From Tardiphaga robiniae (GTDB taxonomy: Bacteria; Pseudomonadota; Alphaproteobacteria; Rhizobiales; Xanthobacteraceae): a stretch of DNA of 64,000 nucleotides. A model generated the notes under the pieces. That model had not been told where the DNA came from. It made no database searches and worked only from the letters and a program-made list of their open reading frames with translations. A program made the position numbers and the translations under genes. Positions 55,892 through 64,000 of this stretch are shown here, piece by piece. Positions within the stretch are counted from its first letter, which is position 1; each line of letters opens with the position of its first letter. The stretch lies in NCBI RefSeq assembly GCF_013359755.1, contig NZ_JABMCJ010000092.1:124001-188000 (forward strand), in the 5' to 3' direction.

Positions 55892-56617
55892 ATGGCGCGC
55901 GTAGCATTGGTGACCGGTGGAACACGAGGGATTGGCGCTGCGATCAGCAAGGCTTTGAAAATTGCGGGATACAGCGTCGCGGCAAGCTATGCCGGCAACG
56001 ATGCCGCCGCCGAGAAATTCAAAAGCGAAACCGGCATTCCCGTTTTCAAATGGGACGTCAGTTCCTTCGAGGCCAGCGCCGAGGGTGTGAAGAAGGTCGA
56101 GGCCGAACTCGGACCTGTCGATGTGCTGGTCAACAATGCCGGCATCACTATGGACGGCGCGTTCCACAAAATGACGCCCGATCAGTGGAACAAGGTGGTC
56201 AACACCAATCTCGGCTCGCTGTTCAATGTCACGCGTCAGGTGATCGAAGGCATGCGCTCGCGCAAGTTCGGACGTGTCATCAACATTTCATCGATCAACG
56301 GGCAGAAGGGCCAGTTTGGCCAGGTGAACTATTCCGCGGCCAAAGCTGGCGACATCGGCTTCACCAAGGCGCTGGCGCTGGAGAATGCCAAGCTTGGTAT
56401 CACGGTGAATGTGATCTGCCCCGGCTACATCAACACCGAAATGGTGCAGGCGGTGCCGAAGGATGTGCTTGAGAAGAACATCCTGCCGCAGATCCCGGTC
56501 AATCGCCTCGGCGAGCCCGAAGAAATTGCGCGCGCCGTCGTGTTCCTGGCGGCCGAAGAGTCCGGCTTCGTGACTGGTTCGACGATGACCATCAATGGCG
56601 GGCAATATCACGCCTGA
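55892..56617 (+). CDS. phaB: Acetoacetyl-CoA reductase
   Basis: 241 residues from the ATG at 55892, with GGAGGG upstream. Short-chain dehydrogenase motifs: ALVTGGTRGIGAAISKAL (cofactor), NNAGITMDG, ISSINGQKGQFGQVNYSAAK with catalytic Ser, Tyr and Lys, and VCPGYINTEMV-like ICPGYINTEMVQAVP. Characteristic PhaB reading INGQKGQFGQVNY. It makes (R)-3-hydroxybutyryl-CoA for PHA synthase. No phaC in the window. Confidence 0.95.
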   Translation: MARVALVTGGTRGIGAAISKALKIAGYSVAASYAGNDAAAEKFKSETGIPVFKWDVSSFEASAEGVKKVEAELGPVDVLVNNAGITMDGAFHKMTPDQWNKVVNTNLGSLFNVTRQVIEGMRSRKFGRVINISSINGQKGQFGQVNYSAAKAGDIGFTKALALENAKLGITVNVICPGYINTEMVQAVPKDVLEKNILPQIPVNRLGEPEEIARAVVFLAAEESGFVTGSTMTINGGQYHA

Positions 56618-56638
56618 GCGGACGCGGTTTCCGCTGAT

Positions 56639-56682
56639 CTCATCCTGAGGAGCCTGCCCTTGCGGGCGTCTCGAAGGATGTG
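56639..56682. repeat. CATCCTGAGGAG-type palindromic repeat
   Basis: CATCCTGAGGAGCCTGCCC ttg GGGCGTCTCGAAGGATG. Imperfect hairpin often found between genes in this bacterial group. Between phaB and the cupin gene. Confidence 0.65.
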
Positions 56683-56776
56683 CGACATGCGCCGCCGCGG
56701 CGTTTCTGGCCTTCGCCGTACATCGGCTTTACGGAGGACGCCGCATCGCAGCCAAGGATATGATCTGGAAGCCGGG

Positions 56777-57211
56777 CTAGTCAGGCTTCCAGCCCTTCGG
56801 GGCCAACTCAAACGTCGTGAAATCGAAACCCGGTGCCACCGTGCAGCCGACCAGTGTCCAGTCGCCAGTGGTGGAGGCGGCCTGCCAGGCATGCGGTGGG
56901 ACAATGCCTTGCGGCTCTTGTCCAGCGGCGACGTCCGGCCCGAGCGTGATCGTGCGCTGGCCGGCGTCGCTGGCGATTTCCAGCGTAAGCGGAGCGCCCG
57001 CATGATAGTGCCAGATCTCGACGGCATCGATGCGATGCCAGTGCGAGCGTTCGCCTGATGCCAGCAGGAAGTAGATCGCCGTAGATGCCGCCCGCCCGCC
57101 GGCATCTACGCGACTGTCGCGAAACGTCTCGCGGTAGTGGCCGCCTTCGGGATGCGGCTGCAGGCCGAGCGTCGCGATGATCTCGGCTGCAGTTGGCGTC
57201 TTGCCTGTCAT
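56777..57211 (-). CDS. Cupin protein of the DUF985 group
   Basis: 144 residues of RmlC-like cupin fold: HPEGGHYRETFRDSR, then STAIYFLLASGERSHWHRID and IWHYHAGAPLTLEIASDAG. These motifs and the length fit the DUF985 (cupin_5) family, whose members bind metal but have no fixed activity. Its start overlaps the stop of gloB by one base (TGATG), so translation is coupled. Confidence 0.85.
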   Translation of the reverse strand: MTGKTPTAAEIIATLGLQPHPEGGHYRETFRDSRVDAGGRAASTAIYFLLASGERSHWHRIDAVEIWHYHAGAPLTLEIASDAGQRTITLGPDVAAGQEPQGIVPPHAWQAASTTGDWTLVGCTVAPGFDFTTFELAPKGWKPD

Positions 57212-57978
57212 CAGGACTTGTTCTTGCGTTCACGGAGTTCGCCGAACACGTCCTCCTCGCTGAATCCCTTGAGGCGGACGGCGGCGGCGATGGCCGGATC
57301 GTCGGCGCGCAGAAACACGTTGGTCTTCTTCTCAAGCCCCAGCAGCACCGGGATGGTCGGCTTGCCGACGGCGCGCAGCTGCGCCACCTCTTCGGCGCGA
57401 TTCTTCAGCGCTTCGTTGTTGGCGTCGATGCCGAGGCAGAACTTAACGTTGGCCGCGGTGTATTCGTGGCCGCAATAGACCCGGTAGTCGTCGGGCAGTG
57501 TGCGCAGCTTCTTCAGCGATTGCCACATCATCGGATAGGTGCCTTCGAACACCCGCCCGCAGCCGCCCGAAAACAGCGTGTCGGCCGAGAACAGCGCCAG
57601 CTCGCTGTCGAACACGTAGCAGATATGGTCGAGCGTATGGCCGGGGGTCTCGAACACCCGTGCGGTGAGCGCGCCGACCTGCACGGTATCGCCTTCGGCG
57701 ACGCGGACGTCGACTTCAGGAATTGCCGTGCCCTGATCGTGCGGCGCTGTGACCTTGCAGCCGTAGGTCTTCTTCAGCTCGGCGATGCCGCCGACATGGT
57801 CGGCATGGTGATGCGTCACCAGAATATCCGTGAGCTTCCAGCCTTCGCGCTGCAGCACCTTCATGATCGGGCCGGCCTCCGGCGCGTCGATCGCGGCGGT
57901 CTTCAGGCTCTGAGGATCATGAATCAGGTAGCCGAAATTGTCGGACAGGCAGGGGAACACACGAATTTCAGCAGCCAT
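57211..57978 (-). CDS. gloB: Hydroxyacylglutathione hydrolase (glyoxalase II)
   Basis: 255 residues. Metallo-beta-lactamase fold: THHHADHVGGIAELKKTYGC with the dinuclear metal ligands, GHTLDHICY, FSADTLFSGGCGRVFEGTY and CGHEYTAANVKFC. The C-terminal HAGH domain (KTNVFLRADDPAIAAAVRLK) is present, as in glyoxalase II. It hydrolyses S-lactoylglutathione to D-lactate. It is co-directional and coupled with the cupin gene downstream. Confidence 0.94.
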   Translation of the reverse strand: MAAEIRVFPCLSDNFGYLIHDPQSLKTAAIDAPEAGPIMKVLQREGWKLTDILVTHHHADHVGGIAELKKTYGCKVTAPHDQGTAIPEVDVRVAEGDTVQVGALTARVFETPGHTLDHICYVFDSELALFSADTLFSGGCGRVFEGTYPMMWQSLKKLRTLPDDYRVYCGHEYTAANVKFCLGIDANNEALKNRAEEVAQLRAVGKPTIPVLLGLEKKTNVFLRADDPAIAAAVRLKGFSEEDVFGELRERKNKS

Positions 57979-58062
57979 GGTAACTCCGTTGGATCACGTC
58001 GTGATGCGCTCGCACATACGTGCGGCAAATTGATGGGGATGAATATGGGCGATGCATGACGG

Positions 58063-58401
58063 TCAGCGCGGTGTCACACATTGGCGCGCGGGCTGGCCGG
58101 CAATCTGCAGCGTGATGGTGGTCTGGCCCTTGCCGGCAATCCCGACATTGCCTTCGCCGTAGCGGAAGCCCGAGCCGGATCGCTGGATCGGCATGCGGAG
58201 CGTTTCGCCATTGGGATAGAACAGGGCGATCGATTTGCCGCCGGAATTGTAATCGACGGAGATCTTGTTGCCGCCCGGCAGCGCAGGAATGCAGATGTAA
58301 TCGACTGTCGCCGGATTGGCTTCGGCGGAGAATGGCGCGAGTGCTGCCACGGCCAGACCCGCGGCCGTCCTTGTGATTGTTTGACCTCGGCGTGACAGCA
58401 T
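58063..58401 (-). CDS. MliC-like secreted protein (lysozyme-inhibitor fold)
   Basis: 112 residues from the ATG at 58401, with GGAGAG upstream. Signal peptide (TAAGLAVAALAPFSAEA) and a mature beta-barrel domain starting PATVDYICIPALPGGNKISV, with FYPNGETLRM; Cys in YICIP and the final RQCVTP could form the usual disulfide. This resembles the membrane-bound lysozyme inhibitor MliC/PliC domain, but the match is based on pattern only. No lipobox cysteine, so it would be soluble in the periplasm. The longer frame open to 59052 is not supported. Confidence 0.6.
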   Translation of the reverse strand: MLSRRGQTITRTAAGLAVAALAPFSAEANPATVDYICIPALPGGNKISVDYNSGGKSIALFYPNGETLRMPIQRSGSGFRYGEGNVGIAGKGQTTITLQIAGQPARQCVTPR

Positions 58402-58581
58402 TTTTGTCTCTCCTGCAACGACGTCGCGGCGCCTGTTTCTTCGACTAGGCCGCAGCCGGGCCGGGCTTGTCAATTGGTGCAACTCACCACCCGCGATGGT
58501 CTGGATATCTGGCGTTAACGCTGCCCCGGCAATGCGCGATTCGGGGGATCGTGGGCCGCCGCAACGTGTTAGAAAGTCATC

Positions 58582-59364
58582 ATGACCATCGATGTGATCG
58601 ATCTCCGGGATTTCTATTCGCGCCGCCTCGGTATCGTGGCGCGGCGGTTGATCAATCGCGGTATTCAGGCGCATTGGCCCGACGCGGAGGGGCAGCGTGT
58701 GCTCGGTCTGGGGTACCCCACACCGTATCTCGGTCTTTTCCGGGAGAATTCCGAACGGTGCATCGCCTTCATGCCGGCGGCGCAGGGGGTGCTGAAATGG
58801 CCGACGGCAAAGCCCGCGCTGGCCACACTGGTCGACGAATTCTCGCTGCCGCTGCCGGATGCCGCCGTCGATCGCATCATCCTGGTGCACGCCCTGGAAA
58901 TGTCCGACGATCCCGAAGGTCTGCTCCGCGAGGTTTGGCGCGTGCTTGCGCCGTCTGGCCGGTTGATGGCGGTGATTCCGAATCGCCGGGGCGTCTGGAC
59001 CCGTACCGACTCGACGCCGTTCGGTCACGGCCGCCCCTATTCGCGCTCGCAAATCACGCAGTTGCTACGACAGACCTGGTTTACGCCGACGGCGTGGAGT
59101 GAAGCGCTGTTCATGCCGCCGGTGGGCATGGGCTGGTTTCTGCGCTCGGCAATGGCCTGGGAGCGAATCGGTGCGGCGCTGTCGATGCCGTTTGCCGGCG
59201 TGCATATCGTCGAGGCCACCAAACAGGTCTATCGCGCGATCCCCGCCAAGCGTGAGCGCTCTCGGCTGATTCCGGCACTGCAGCCGGTGCTGGTGCCGAC
59301 CTCCGGGATGCGGCGCGACGATGAGACGGATCATCTTGGCGAGGCCGAGCCGCACTCGCGTTGA
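58582..59364 (+). CDS. Class I SAM-dependent methyltransferase
   Basis: 260 residues. Motif I is diverged (VLGLGYPTPYLGLF), but the post-motif pattern VDRIILVHALEMSDDPEGLL and LREVWRVLAPSGRLMAVIPN is that of methyltransferase_11 enzymes. Placement divergent from the gloB/MliC-like side and adjacent to xerD resembles conserved alphaproteobacterial gene order. The substrate is unknown. Confidence 0.85.
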   Translation: MTIDVIDLRDFYSRRLGIVARRLINRGIQAHWPDAEGQRVLGLGYPTPYLGLFRENSERCIAFMPAAQGVLKWPTAKPALATLVDEFSLPLPDAAVDRIILVHALEMSDDPEGLLREVWRVLAPSGRLMAVIPNRRGVWTRTDSTPFGHGRPYSRSQITQLLRQTWFTPTAWSEALFMPPVGMGWFLRSAMAWERIGAALSMPFAGVHIVEATKQVYRAIPAKRERSRLIPALQPVLVPTSGMRRDDETDHLGEAEPHSR

Positions 59365-59367
59365 GCG

Positions 59368-60321
59368 CTATTTTTCCGCGAGCGGATGCAGGTCGCGGAC
59401 CAGGCTCTTGAGCCGCTCTTCCACCACATGGGTGTAGATCTGCGTGGTCGAAATATCGGTATGGCCGAGCAGCGTCTGCACGATGCGAAGATCGGCGCCG
59501 TTATGCAGCAGATGGCTGGCAAAGGCGTGACGCAGCACGTGTGGCGACACCAGCCGCGGCGCGATGCCGGATGCAGCCGCGAGTTCTTTCAGGTCGCGCG
59601 CGAAATGCTGTCGGGTGAGATGGCCGCTCTCGCCGAAAGACGGAAACAGCCACTTCGAGGCGGCACTCTTTTTTGGTTGAGACTTCTGCAACTCGGCCAT
59701 CGCGGCGAGATATTCGGCCATCGCCTGTTTGGCAGTTTCGTTGAGCGGCACCAGCCGCTCCTTGTTGCCCTTGCCGCGCACCACGATCATGCGGGCATCG
59801 CGGCGCGCCGCGGTGAGCGGTAGCGAGACCAGCTCGGAGACGCGAAGCCCGGTGGCGTAAAGCACTTCGAGCAGACAATAGAGCCGGGCATCGCGCAGCC
59901 GCTGTTGCGCAGAGGCTTCGGCATTCTGCGCTTGCGTGCGCGCCTGCACCAGCATGCGGTCGACATCGGCAATTGACAGTACTTTGGGCAGGCTACGGCC
60001 CCGCTTCGGGCCGGACAGGATGGCGGCCGGGTCGTCGGTGCGGATTTTTTCGCTGAGCAGAAAGCGAAACAGATGCCGTATGGCGGACAGCCGCCGCGCC
60101 ACGGTGGTCGATTTGAAGCCGCGCTCGTCGAGGTCTTCCAGGTAGTCGCGCAGCAACTGGGTGTCGGCACCGGCAAAACTGGATTTCGCCCCGGCAGCAA
60201 ATTCGGAGAAATCTTCGAGGTCGCGGCGATAGGCGTCCAGTGTATTGACGCCAGCACCTTGTTCGGCGGCGAGCATGTCGAGGAACAGATTGGAGAGCTT
60301 GGCGTCTGAGGAAGTGGTCAT
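59368..60321 (-). CDS. xerD: Tyrosine recombinase XerD
   Basis: 317 residues: N-terminal SAM-like core-binding domain (about 1-110) and catalytic domain. The catalytic residues are visible: Arg in YATGLRVSELVSL, Lys in VRGKGNKERLVPL, His-x-x-Arg in SPHVLRHAFASHLL, His in TLLGHTDISTTQ, and Tyr in IYTHV. With XerC it resolves chromosome dimers at dif. Nothing in the window looks like dif. In related genomes it sits close to aroK; here three extra genes separate them. Confidence 0.94.
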   Translation of the reverse strand: MTTSSDAKLSNLFLDMLAAEQGAGVNTLDAYRRDLEDFSEFAAGAKSSFAGADTQLLRDYLEDLDERGFKSTTVARRLSAIRHLFRFLLSEKIRTDDPAAILSGPKRGRSLPKVLSIADVDRMLVQARTQAQNAEASAQQRLRDARLYCLLEVLYATGLRVSELVSLPLTAARRDARMIVVRGKGNKERLVPLNETAKQAMAEYLAAMAELQKSQPKKSAASKWLFPSFGESGHLTRQHFARDLKELAAASGIAPRLVSPHVLRHAFASHLLHNGADLRIVQTLLGHTDISTTQIYTHVVEERLKSLVRDLHPLAEK

Positions 60322-60404
60322 GTGCCATCATAACCCATGATCCGGGCTGCAGCAGCGGTTTTCACTGGCTGCAGCAACCCGGAGCGAATGCAGATCCACA
60401 AAGA

Positions 60405-60815
60405 TCAGGCGAGCGGGCTGATCGATGTGGCTTGCGACCAGACCACCATCCACTGCCGGTCACGCATTTCATAAGCATCGGTGTGCCAATAGTCGCCTGG
60501 CGGGACCTTGTGGCCCCCGAAAACCACCTCAATGTGAGCGCGATATCGGATCACGGCACTCGGGCCATACAGCCGCACGGCGATTTCACCGGGCGTCCAT
60601 GTCAGGTACTTGATGTGGCCGCCTGCAACGGCGCCAAGATATTCGGCTTTCGACAGCGCCGCGCCGATGGGCGTGATCAGCTGGAAGTCTGCGGCGTGCA
60701 GCGGCTCGGCCGCTGCCATGTCGGCGCTCACGAGCGCACGAAGCCGCGCGCGTTCGATGCCCCGGATATCTTCAGCGTCCGGGTGCTCTTTCGGGGCGAC
60801 GATGGATGAGGTCAT
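60405..60815 (-). CDS. NTF2-like (DUF4440/SnoaL-type) protein
   Basis: 136 residues from the ATG at 60815. Compact alpha+beta cone fold: ADMAAAEPLHAADFQLITPI, then GHIKYLTWTPGEIAVRLYG, GHKVPPGDYWHTDAYEMRD. Such proteins carry out diverse isomerase or dehydratase functions, or bind ligands. It follows the SDR gene on the same strand with a 32-base gap, so both are likely regulated by the TetR gene across the divergent promoter. Confidence 0.78.
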   Translation of the reverse strand: MTSSIVAPKEHPDAEDIRGIERARLRALVSADMAAAEPLHAADFQLITPIGAALSKAEYLGAVAGGHIKYLTWTPGEIAVRLYGPSAVIRYRAHIEVVFGGHKVPPGDYWHTDAYEMRDRQWMVVWSQATSISPLA

Positions 60816-60847
60816 AGGTTGGTTCCGTTGTTGTGCATTGTGGGAAT

Positions 60848-61888
60848 TCAGGAGGCCGCGAGCAGGCCGTGGTCGATCAGGCTTTGTGCACTGGCGCGAA
60901 TGGCCTCGTCGGCGGATCTTGGTTGCCAATCCAGCATTCGCTGTGCCTTCGCGGCACTGACACTCAGATCGACGTCGAGTTCATGGACGATCATGCGCGA
61001 CCGTGCGCTGAACGGCGCCATTGCCTTGATCATCCAGTTAGGCACGTCGCCCGAGGGCAGAACCGGCGCATAATTCGGAAATGACTGCGCCAGTACGGCA
61101 GCCATGTCGCGCATCCATAGAAACTGCCCGGCAGCGATGAAGCGCTGACCTGACGCATCCGGATGGGTCATCGCCTTGATATGTGCATCAGCCACATCGC
61201 GGACATCGACCACCGCGATGCCGAAGCGCGGCACACGTTTGAGCTTGCCGCTCATCATCTGCTGAACCAGCCCGATTGACGTGCCGTAACTCGGACCTAG
61301 CAGAGGTCCGAAAATGATGCCGGGATTGATGACGGCGAGATCCAGTCCGGTTTCCGCAGCAAAGGCCCATGCCGCCCGTTCGGCCAGCGTCTTGGATTTA
61401 TAGTATGGCGTTGCCCGCTTGCCCGTCGGATCGGTCCAGTTGTCTTCGGTATACGGCGCCTTGCCGCTCCCGTGATTGGTGGCCGCGATCGAGGACGTCA
61501 GCACTACACGCGTCACGCTTGCGCGATGCGCGGCAAGTAGTACCCGTAACGCGCCGTCCCGCGCGGGTTGGATCAGTTCATTTTCATCCTTCGGAAGGGC
61601 TGCCGGAAACGGCGATGCCGTGTGGATCACATAGCTGCAGCCTGTGACGGCGGCATCCCATCCGATGTCGGAGCAGAGGTCGGCTTCGACGAAACTGAGC
61701 GAGTGCGAGTCGGTTGGCGTCGCACAGATCTGCTTCGCGATCCGGTCGCAGCCGCTCATGCGACGAACGCTACCGCGGACAGCGTAGCCCTTGGCCAGCA
61801 ACTGCCGGGCGATATGTCCGCCCAGAAAGCCGCCGATGCCCGTGACAAGAACAATGGTCTCTCGATTGCCGACCGATCCCGAATGCAT
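60848..61888 (-). CDS. Extended short-chain dehydrogenase (epimerase/reductase type)
   Basis: 346 residues from the ATG at 61888 (GAGAGGAG upstream). NAD(P)-binding VTGIGGFLGGHIARQLL, TGCSYVIHTASPF, catalytic serine in VVLTSSIAATNHG and YxxxK in ATPYYKSKT. Members reduce aldehydes or flavonoid/cinnamoyl-type substrates (dihydroflavonol-reductase-like). Transcribed away from the TetR gene, with a perfect-looking dyad in between, so it is likely induced by an effector of that repressor. Confidence 0.88.
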   Translation of the reverse strand: MHSGSVGNRETIVLVTGIGGFLGGHIARQLLAKGYAVRGSVRRMSGCDRIAKQICATPTDSHSLSFVEADLCSDIGWDAAVTGCSYVIHTASPFPAALPKDENELIQPARDGALRVLLAAHRASVTRVVLTSSIAATNHGSGKAPYTEDNWTDPTGKRATPYYKSKTLAERAAWAFAAETGLDLAVINPGIIFGPLLGPSYGTSIGLVQQMMSGKLKRVPRFGIAVVDVRDVADAHIKAMTHPDASGQRFIAAGQFLWMRDMAAVLAQSFPNYAPVLPSGDVPNWMIKAMAPFSARSRMIVHELDVDLSVSAAKAQRMLDWQPRSADEAIRASAQSLIDHGLLAAS

Positions 61889-61922
61889 GTTCGCTCCTCT
61901 CCCATGTGGAATGCGTGAATTG

Positions 61923-61951
61923 GACAATTGGACTATTATTGTCTAATTGTC
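61923..61951. promoter_or_regulatory. TetR-type operator dyad
   Basis: GACAATTGGAC tattatt GTCTAATTGTC: 11-base arms with one mismatch, in the 100-base region between the divergent SDR and TetR genes. Half-site TGTC recurs nearby (AACTGTC near 61971). A good candidate operator for the TetR protein encoded at 61989. Confidence 0.7.
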
Positions 61952-61988
61952 TTTTGACGCTTTGGACACGAACTGTCAATCTGTCTGA

Positions 61989-62567
61989 ATGAGTGAACGA
62001 GATGCCAAAACCGATCACATTCTGGATGCCGCACTCCCGGTGTTCGTCCGCCACGGTTTCCGCAAGGCGTCCATGGCCGACATTGCGCGTGCGGCAGGAA
62101 TTTCGCGGGCGTCGCTCTATCTGAGCTTCAAGAGCAAGGAAGATCTGTTTCGGGCGGGCTCGACGCGCGCTCATGCGCGGACCATGCGCGATGTCGAGGC
62201 GGCACTCTCAGGCGATGGCGACGTGTTCGGTCGCATCGAGACGGCGATGGCCGTGTTTCAGCGCGAACTGATCGCCCCTTTCGCGGGCAGCGCCGACGCC
62301 ATTGAACTGTTCGACGTCAACATGGCTCTGGCCAAGGATATCACGCTCGCCGCGCGGGCCCGACTGGTCGCTCTGCTGGCGCAGGCGCTGAGCGATGCCG
62401 AGACCGCGGGCATGATCAATCTCGGATCATTGCAAGCCAGACCCGCCGACGTCGCGGGAGTCATTGTCGCCGCGATCGATGGCATCAAGCACGCGGAGGG
62501 AGCCGGTCCGAAATTCGCCGAGGACATGCAGCTCTTCATGCGCTTGCTGCGCGCAGCTATTTCTTGA
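61989..62567 (+). CDS. TetR-family transcriptional regulator
   Basis: 192 residues. DNA-binding domain (first 50 residues) with DHILDAALPVFVRHGFRKAS and AAGISRASLYLSFKSKEDLF; the ligand domain is helical (FQRELIAPFAGSADAIELFD). Lies head to head with the SDR gene, across a strong dyad. Its 3' end overlaps the next minus-strand small gene by eleven bases. Effector unknown. Confidence 0.9.
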   Translation: MSERDAKTDHILDAALPVFVRHGFRKASMADIARAAGISRASLYLSFKSKEDLFRAGSTRAHARTMRDVEAALSGDGDVFGRIETAMAVFQRELIAPFAGSADAIELFDVNMALAKDITLAARARLVALLAQALSDAETAGMINLGSLQARPADVAGVIVAAIDGIKHAEGAGPKFAEDMQLFMRLLRAAIS

Positions 62568-62703
62568 GAAATTTGTCCGGCTGGATGGTGACCGTCATGT
62601 CCCGTGGCTTCGGATTGACGAAATTGGCCAGCGCGAAGATCACGCCATAGACCACGCCGACGATCACCGCGACGACCGTCAAAAAGCGGAACAGGCTGGG
62701 CAT
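62557..62703 (-). CDS. Small single-pass membrane protein, 48 aa
   Basis: 48 residues: one transmembrane helix (FRFLTVVAVIVGVVYGVIFA) followed by a hydrophilic tail (NPKPRDMTVTIQPDKFLKK). This length and pattern match a small conserved membrane protein found next to aroK in Bradyrhizobiaceae, as I recall. It overlaps the end of the TetR gene. The frame is open far upstream, but only this part has coding character. Confidence 0.65.
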   Translation of the reverse strand: MPSLFRFLTVVAVIVGVVYGVIFALANFVNPKPRDMTVTIQPDKFLKK

Positions 62704-62878
62704 GATCAGGGAACTCGGCGGCGAAATGGAGCGATTCGTTCCGCCGGAGGCGGTCACCTTGTCCGGATACAGACTGCAAGAGGTGCTGGCAACGCTGGCG
62801 CTGGGGGTAGTATAGGTGACCGGAATGCGGCAAACCTCTGCGATCCCTTGTCGCTCACTGATTTTGCAGGTGTTTTTG

Positions 62879-63520
62879 ATGTCCGAGACCATCTTGCCGG
62901 CCATTGCCAGCGCACCCCAGGAGGCCGCCATCGTCGCGGCGCTGGGAAAGCGCTCGGTCGTGCTGGTGGGCATGATGGGGGCGGGCAAATCGACCATCGG
63001 CCGGCGCATGGCGACGCGGCTGCGGCTGCCTTTCGTCGACGCCGACAACGAGATCGAGGCGGCGGCCGGGATGTCGATCCCGGACATTTTTGAAGTCCAC
63101 GGCGAACCGCATTTCCGCGACGGTGAGGCGCGGGTGATTGCCCGGCTACTGGACAGTGGACCGATCCTGCTGGCGACCGGCGGTGGTGCCTTCCTGCGCG
63201 AGGAGACCCGTCAGCGCATCCGCGACAAGGCGATCTCGCTGTGGCTGAAGGCCGATGCGGATGTGATCCTGCGCCGGGTGCGGCGCCGGGAAAACCGCCC
63301 GCTGCTGAAGACCGCCGATCCCGCGGCGACCATTGCGCGGCTGATTGAGGCGCGCCATCCGTTCTATGAGCAGACCGACATCACGATCGACTCGCGCGAC
63401 GTGCCGCATGAGAAGATCGTTGAGGAAGGCATCATCGCGCTGCACGAGCATCTGTTCCGCCCGCACGCAGCTTCCGCCATTTCCGAACCGACAGGCGATC
63501 CCTTGAGTTCTCAACTATGA
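62879..63520 (+). CDS. aroK: Shikimate kinase
   Basis: 213 residues from the ATG at 62879. Walker A GMMGAGKSTIGRRMATRL, DADNEIEAAAGMSIPDIF, the shikimate-binding ATGGGAFLREETR and the lid RRRENRPLLK are present. It phosphorylates shikimate at O3. The stop overlaps the aroB start by four bases (ATGA), so the two are translationally coupled. Confidence 0.96.
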   Translation: MSETILPAIASAPQEAAIVAALGKRSVVLVGMMGAGKSTIGRRMATRLRLPFVDADNEIEAAAGMSIPDIFEVHGEPHFRDGEARVIARLLDSGPILLATGGGAFLREETRQRIRDKAISLWLKADADVILRRVRRRENRPLLKTADPAATIARLIEARHPFYEQTDITIDSRDVPHEKIVEEGIIALHEHLFRPHAASAISEPTGDPLSSQL

Positions 63521-64000
63521 CCGCGCCCTTGAAGCATTCCGATCCGATCGTCGTGGACGTCGCGCTGGCTGAGCGCGCCTATGACATTGTCATCGGCCGC
63601 AATGTACTGCCGTCGCTTGGTGCGCGTATCGCCAGACTGCGGCCGGGTGTGCGCACGGCGATCGTCACCGACAGGACCGTTGCCAAGCATTGGCTGACTG
63701 CAACGGAAGCCTCGCTGGCGGCGGCTGATATTCCGACCTCGCATATCGTCGTCGAGGAAGGCGAAGGCTCGAAGAGCTATGCTGGACTCGAGAAAGTCTC
63801 CGAGGCGCTGATCGCGGCGAAGATCGAGCGCAACGATCTCGTCATCGCGCTTGGCGGCGGCGTCGTCGGCGATCTCGCGGGCTTTGCTGCAGCGATCGTG
63901 CGCCGCGGCGTCGATTTCGTGCAGGTGCCGACCTCGCTGCTGGCGCAGGTCGACTCATCCGTCGGCGGCAAGACCGGCATCAACTCGCCGCAGGGCAAGA
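63517..64000 (+). CDS. aroB: 3-dehydroquinate synthase (5' part)
   Basis: 161 residues are inside the window; the gene runs past its end. Starts MTAPLKHSDPIVVDVALAER and contains the NAD-binding ALGGGVVGDLAGFAAAIVRR and the VPTSLLAQVDSSVGGKTGIN segments typical of AroB. It converts DAHP to 3-dehydroquinate, the second step of the shikimate route, coupled to aroK. Confidence 0.95.
   Translation, partial: MTAPLKHSDPIVVDVALAERAYDIVIGRNVLPSLGARIARLRPGVRTAIVTDRTVAKHWLTATEASLAAADIPTSHIVVEEGEGSKSYAGLEKVSEALIAAKIERNDLVIALGGGVVGDLAGFAAAIVRRGVDFVQVPTSLLAQVDSSVGGKTGINSPQGK

Noticed and set aside
58402-59052. Upstream extension of the MliC-like frame to 329 aa
   Set aside because: The extension overlaps the methyltransferase gene antisense and has no coding character; the internal ATG at 58401 has a ribosome binding site and a signal peptide.

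Overview
The window is a GC-rich alphaproteobacterial chromosome segment. Gene content points to the Bradyrhizobiaceae/Nitrobacteraceae (Bradyrhizobium, Rhodopseudomonas, Tardiphaga or Afipia type): a PHA cycle with PhaR, PhaA, PhaB and an intracellular PhaZ, a RegB/ActS-type redox kinase, a Zur-type Fur regulator, a zinc-ribbon-less L32, protocatechuate dioxygenase, xerD near aroK-aroB, and families of intergenic palindromic repeats of the kind common in that group. The genus cannot be fixed by reading alone. I found no rRNA, tRNA, CRISPR array or transposase gene.

Layout. 1-4.2 kb: 3' end of a TRAP solute-binding protein, a DapA-family aldolase/dehydratase, small unknown proteins and a NiCoT nickel/cobalt permease. 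4.2-12.8 kb: an exported class II aldolase-like protein, a persulfide dioxygenase-rhodanese fusion, a DUF938 methyltransferase, an MFS transporter, an unusual LonN-ClpN fusion without an ATPase, an orphan RegB-type kinase and a two-gene ABC exporter. 13-17.8 kb: PhaZ depolymerase, a YgjP-type metallopeptidase and a class A PBP. 17.8-20.8 kb: a gene-free block with repeats, then an AT-rich three-gene cassette (ParA-like ATPase, a 148-aa helical protein and a 234-aa helical protein). This cassette is the best candidate for an undescribed system here. 20.9-36.7 kb: a branched-chain amino-acid-type binding protein, a GGDEF-EAL protein, rpmF, mtgA, ispA-type prenyl synthase, a CPA1 antiporter, ispG, a DMT exporter, a Zur-like regulator, an AraC regulator and an outer-membrane barrel protein.

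36.8-50 kb: emrR-emrA-emrB efflux operon with a clear operator dyad, pcaF-pcaH-pcaG for protocatechuate degradation, mutS, OsmC, and a sulfonate-type ABC importer. 50-58 kb: glnD, ogt, phaR divergent from phaA-phaB, a cupin gene coupled to gloB. 58-64 kb: an MliC-like protein, a methyltransferase, xerD, then an SDR/NTF2-like pair divergent from a TetR gene across a strong dyad, a 48-aa membrane protein, aroK and the 5' part of aroB.

Several modules read as coherent units. PhaA and PhaB make 3-hydroxybutyryl-CoA, PhaR senses the polymer, and PhaZ mobilises it; the synthase PhaC is not in the window. PcaHG opens protocatechuate and PcaF finishes the beta-ketoadipate route. IspG and the prenyl synthase belong to isoprenoid supply. 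MtgA and PBP1A build peptidoglycan. Stop-start overlaps (TGATG or ATGA) couple many of the operon pairs.
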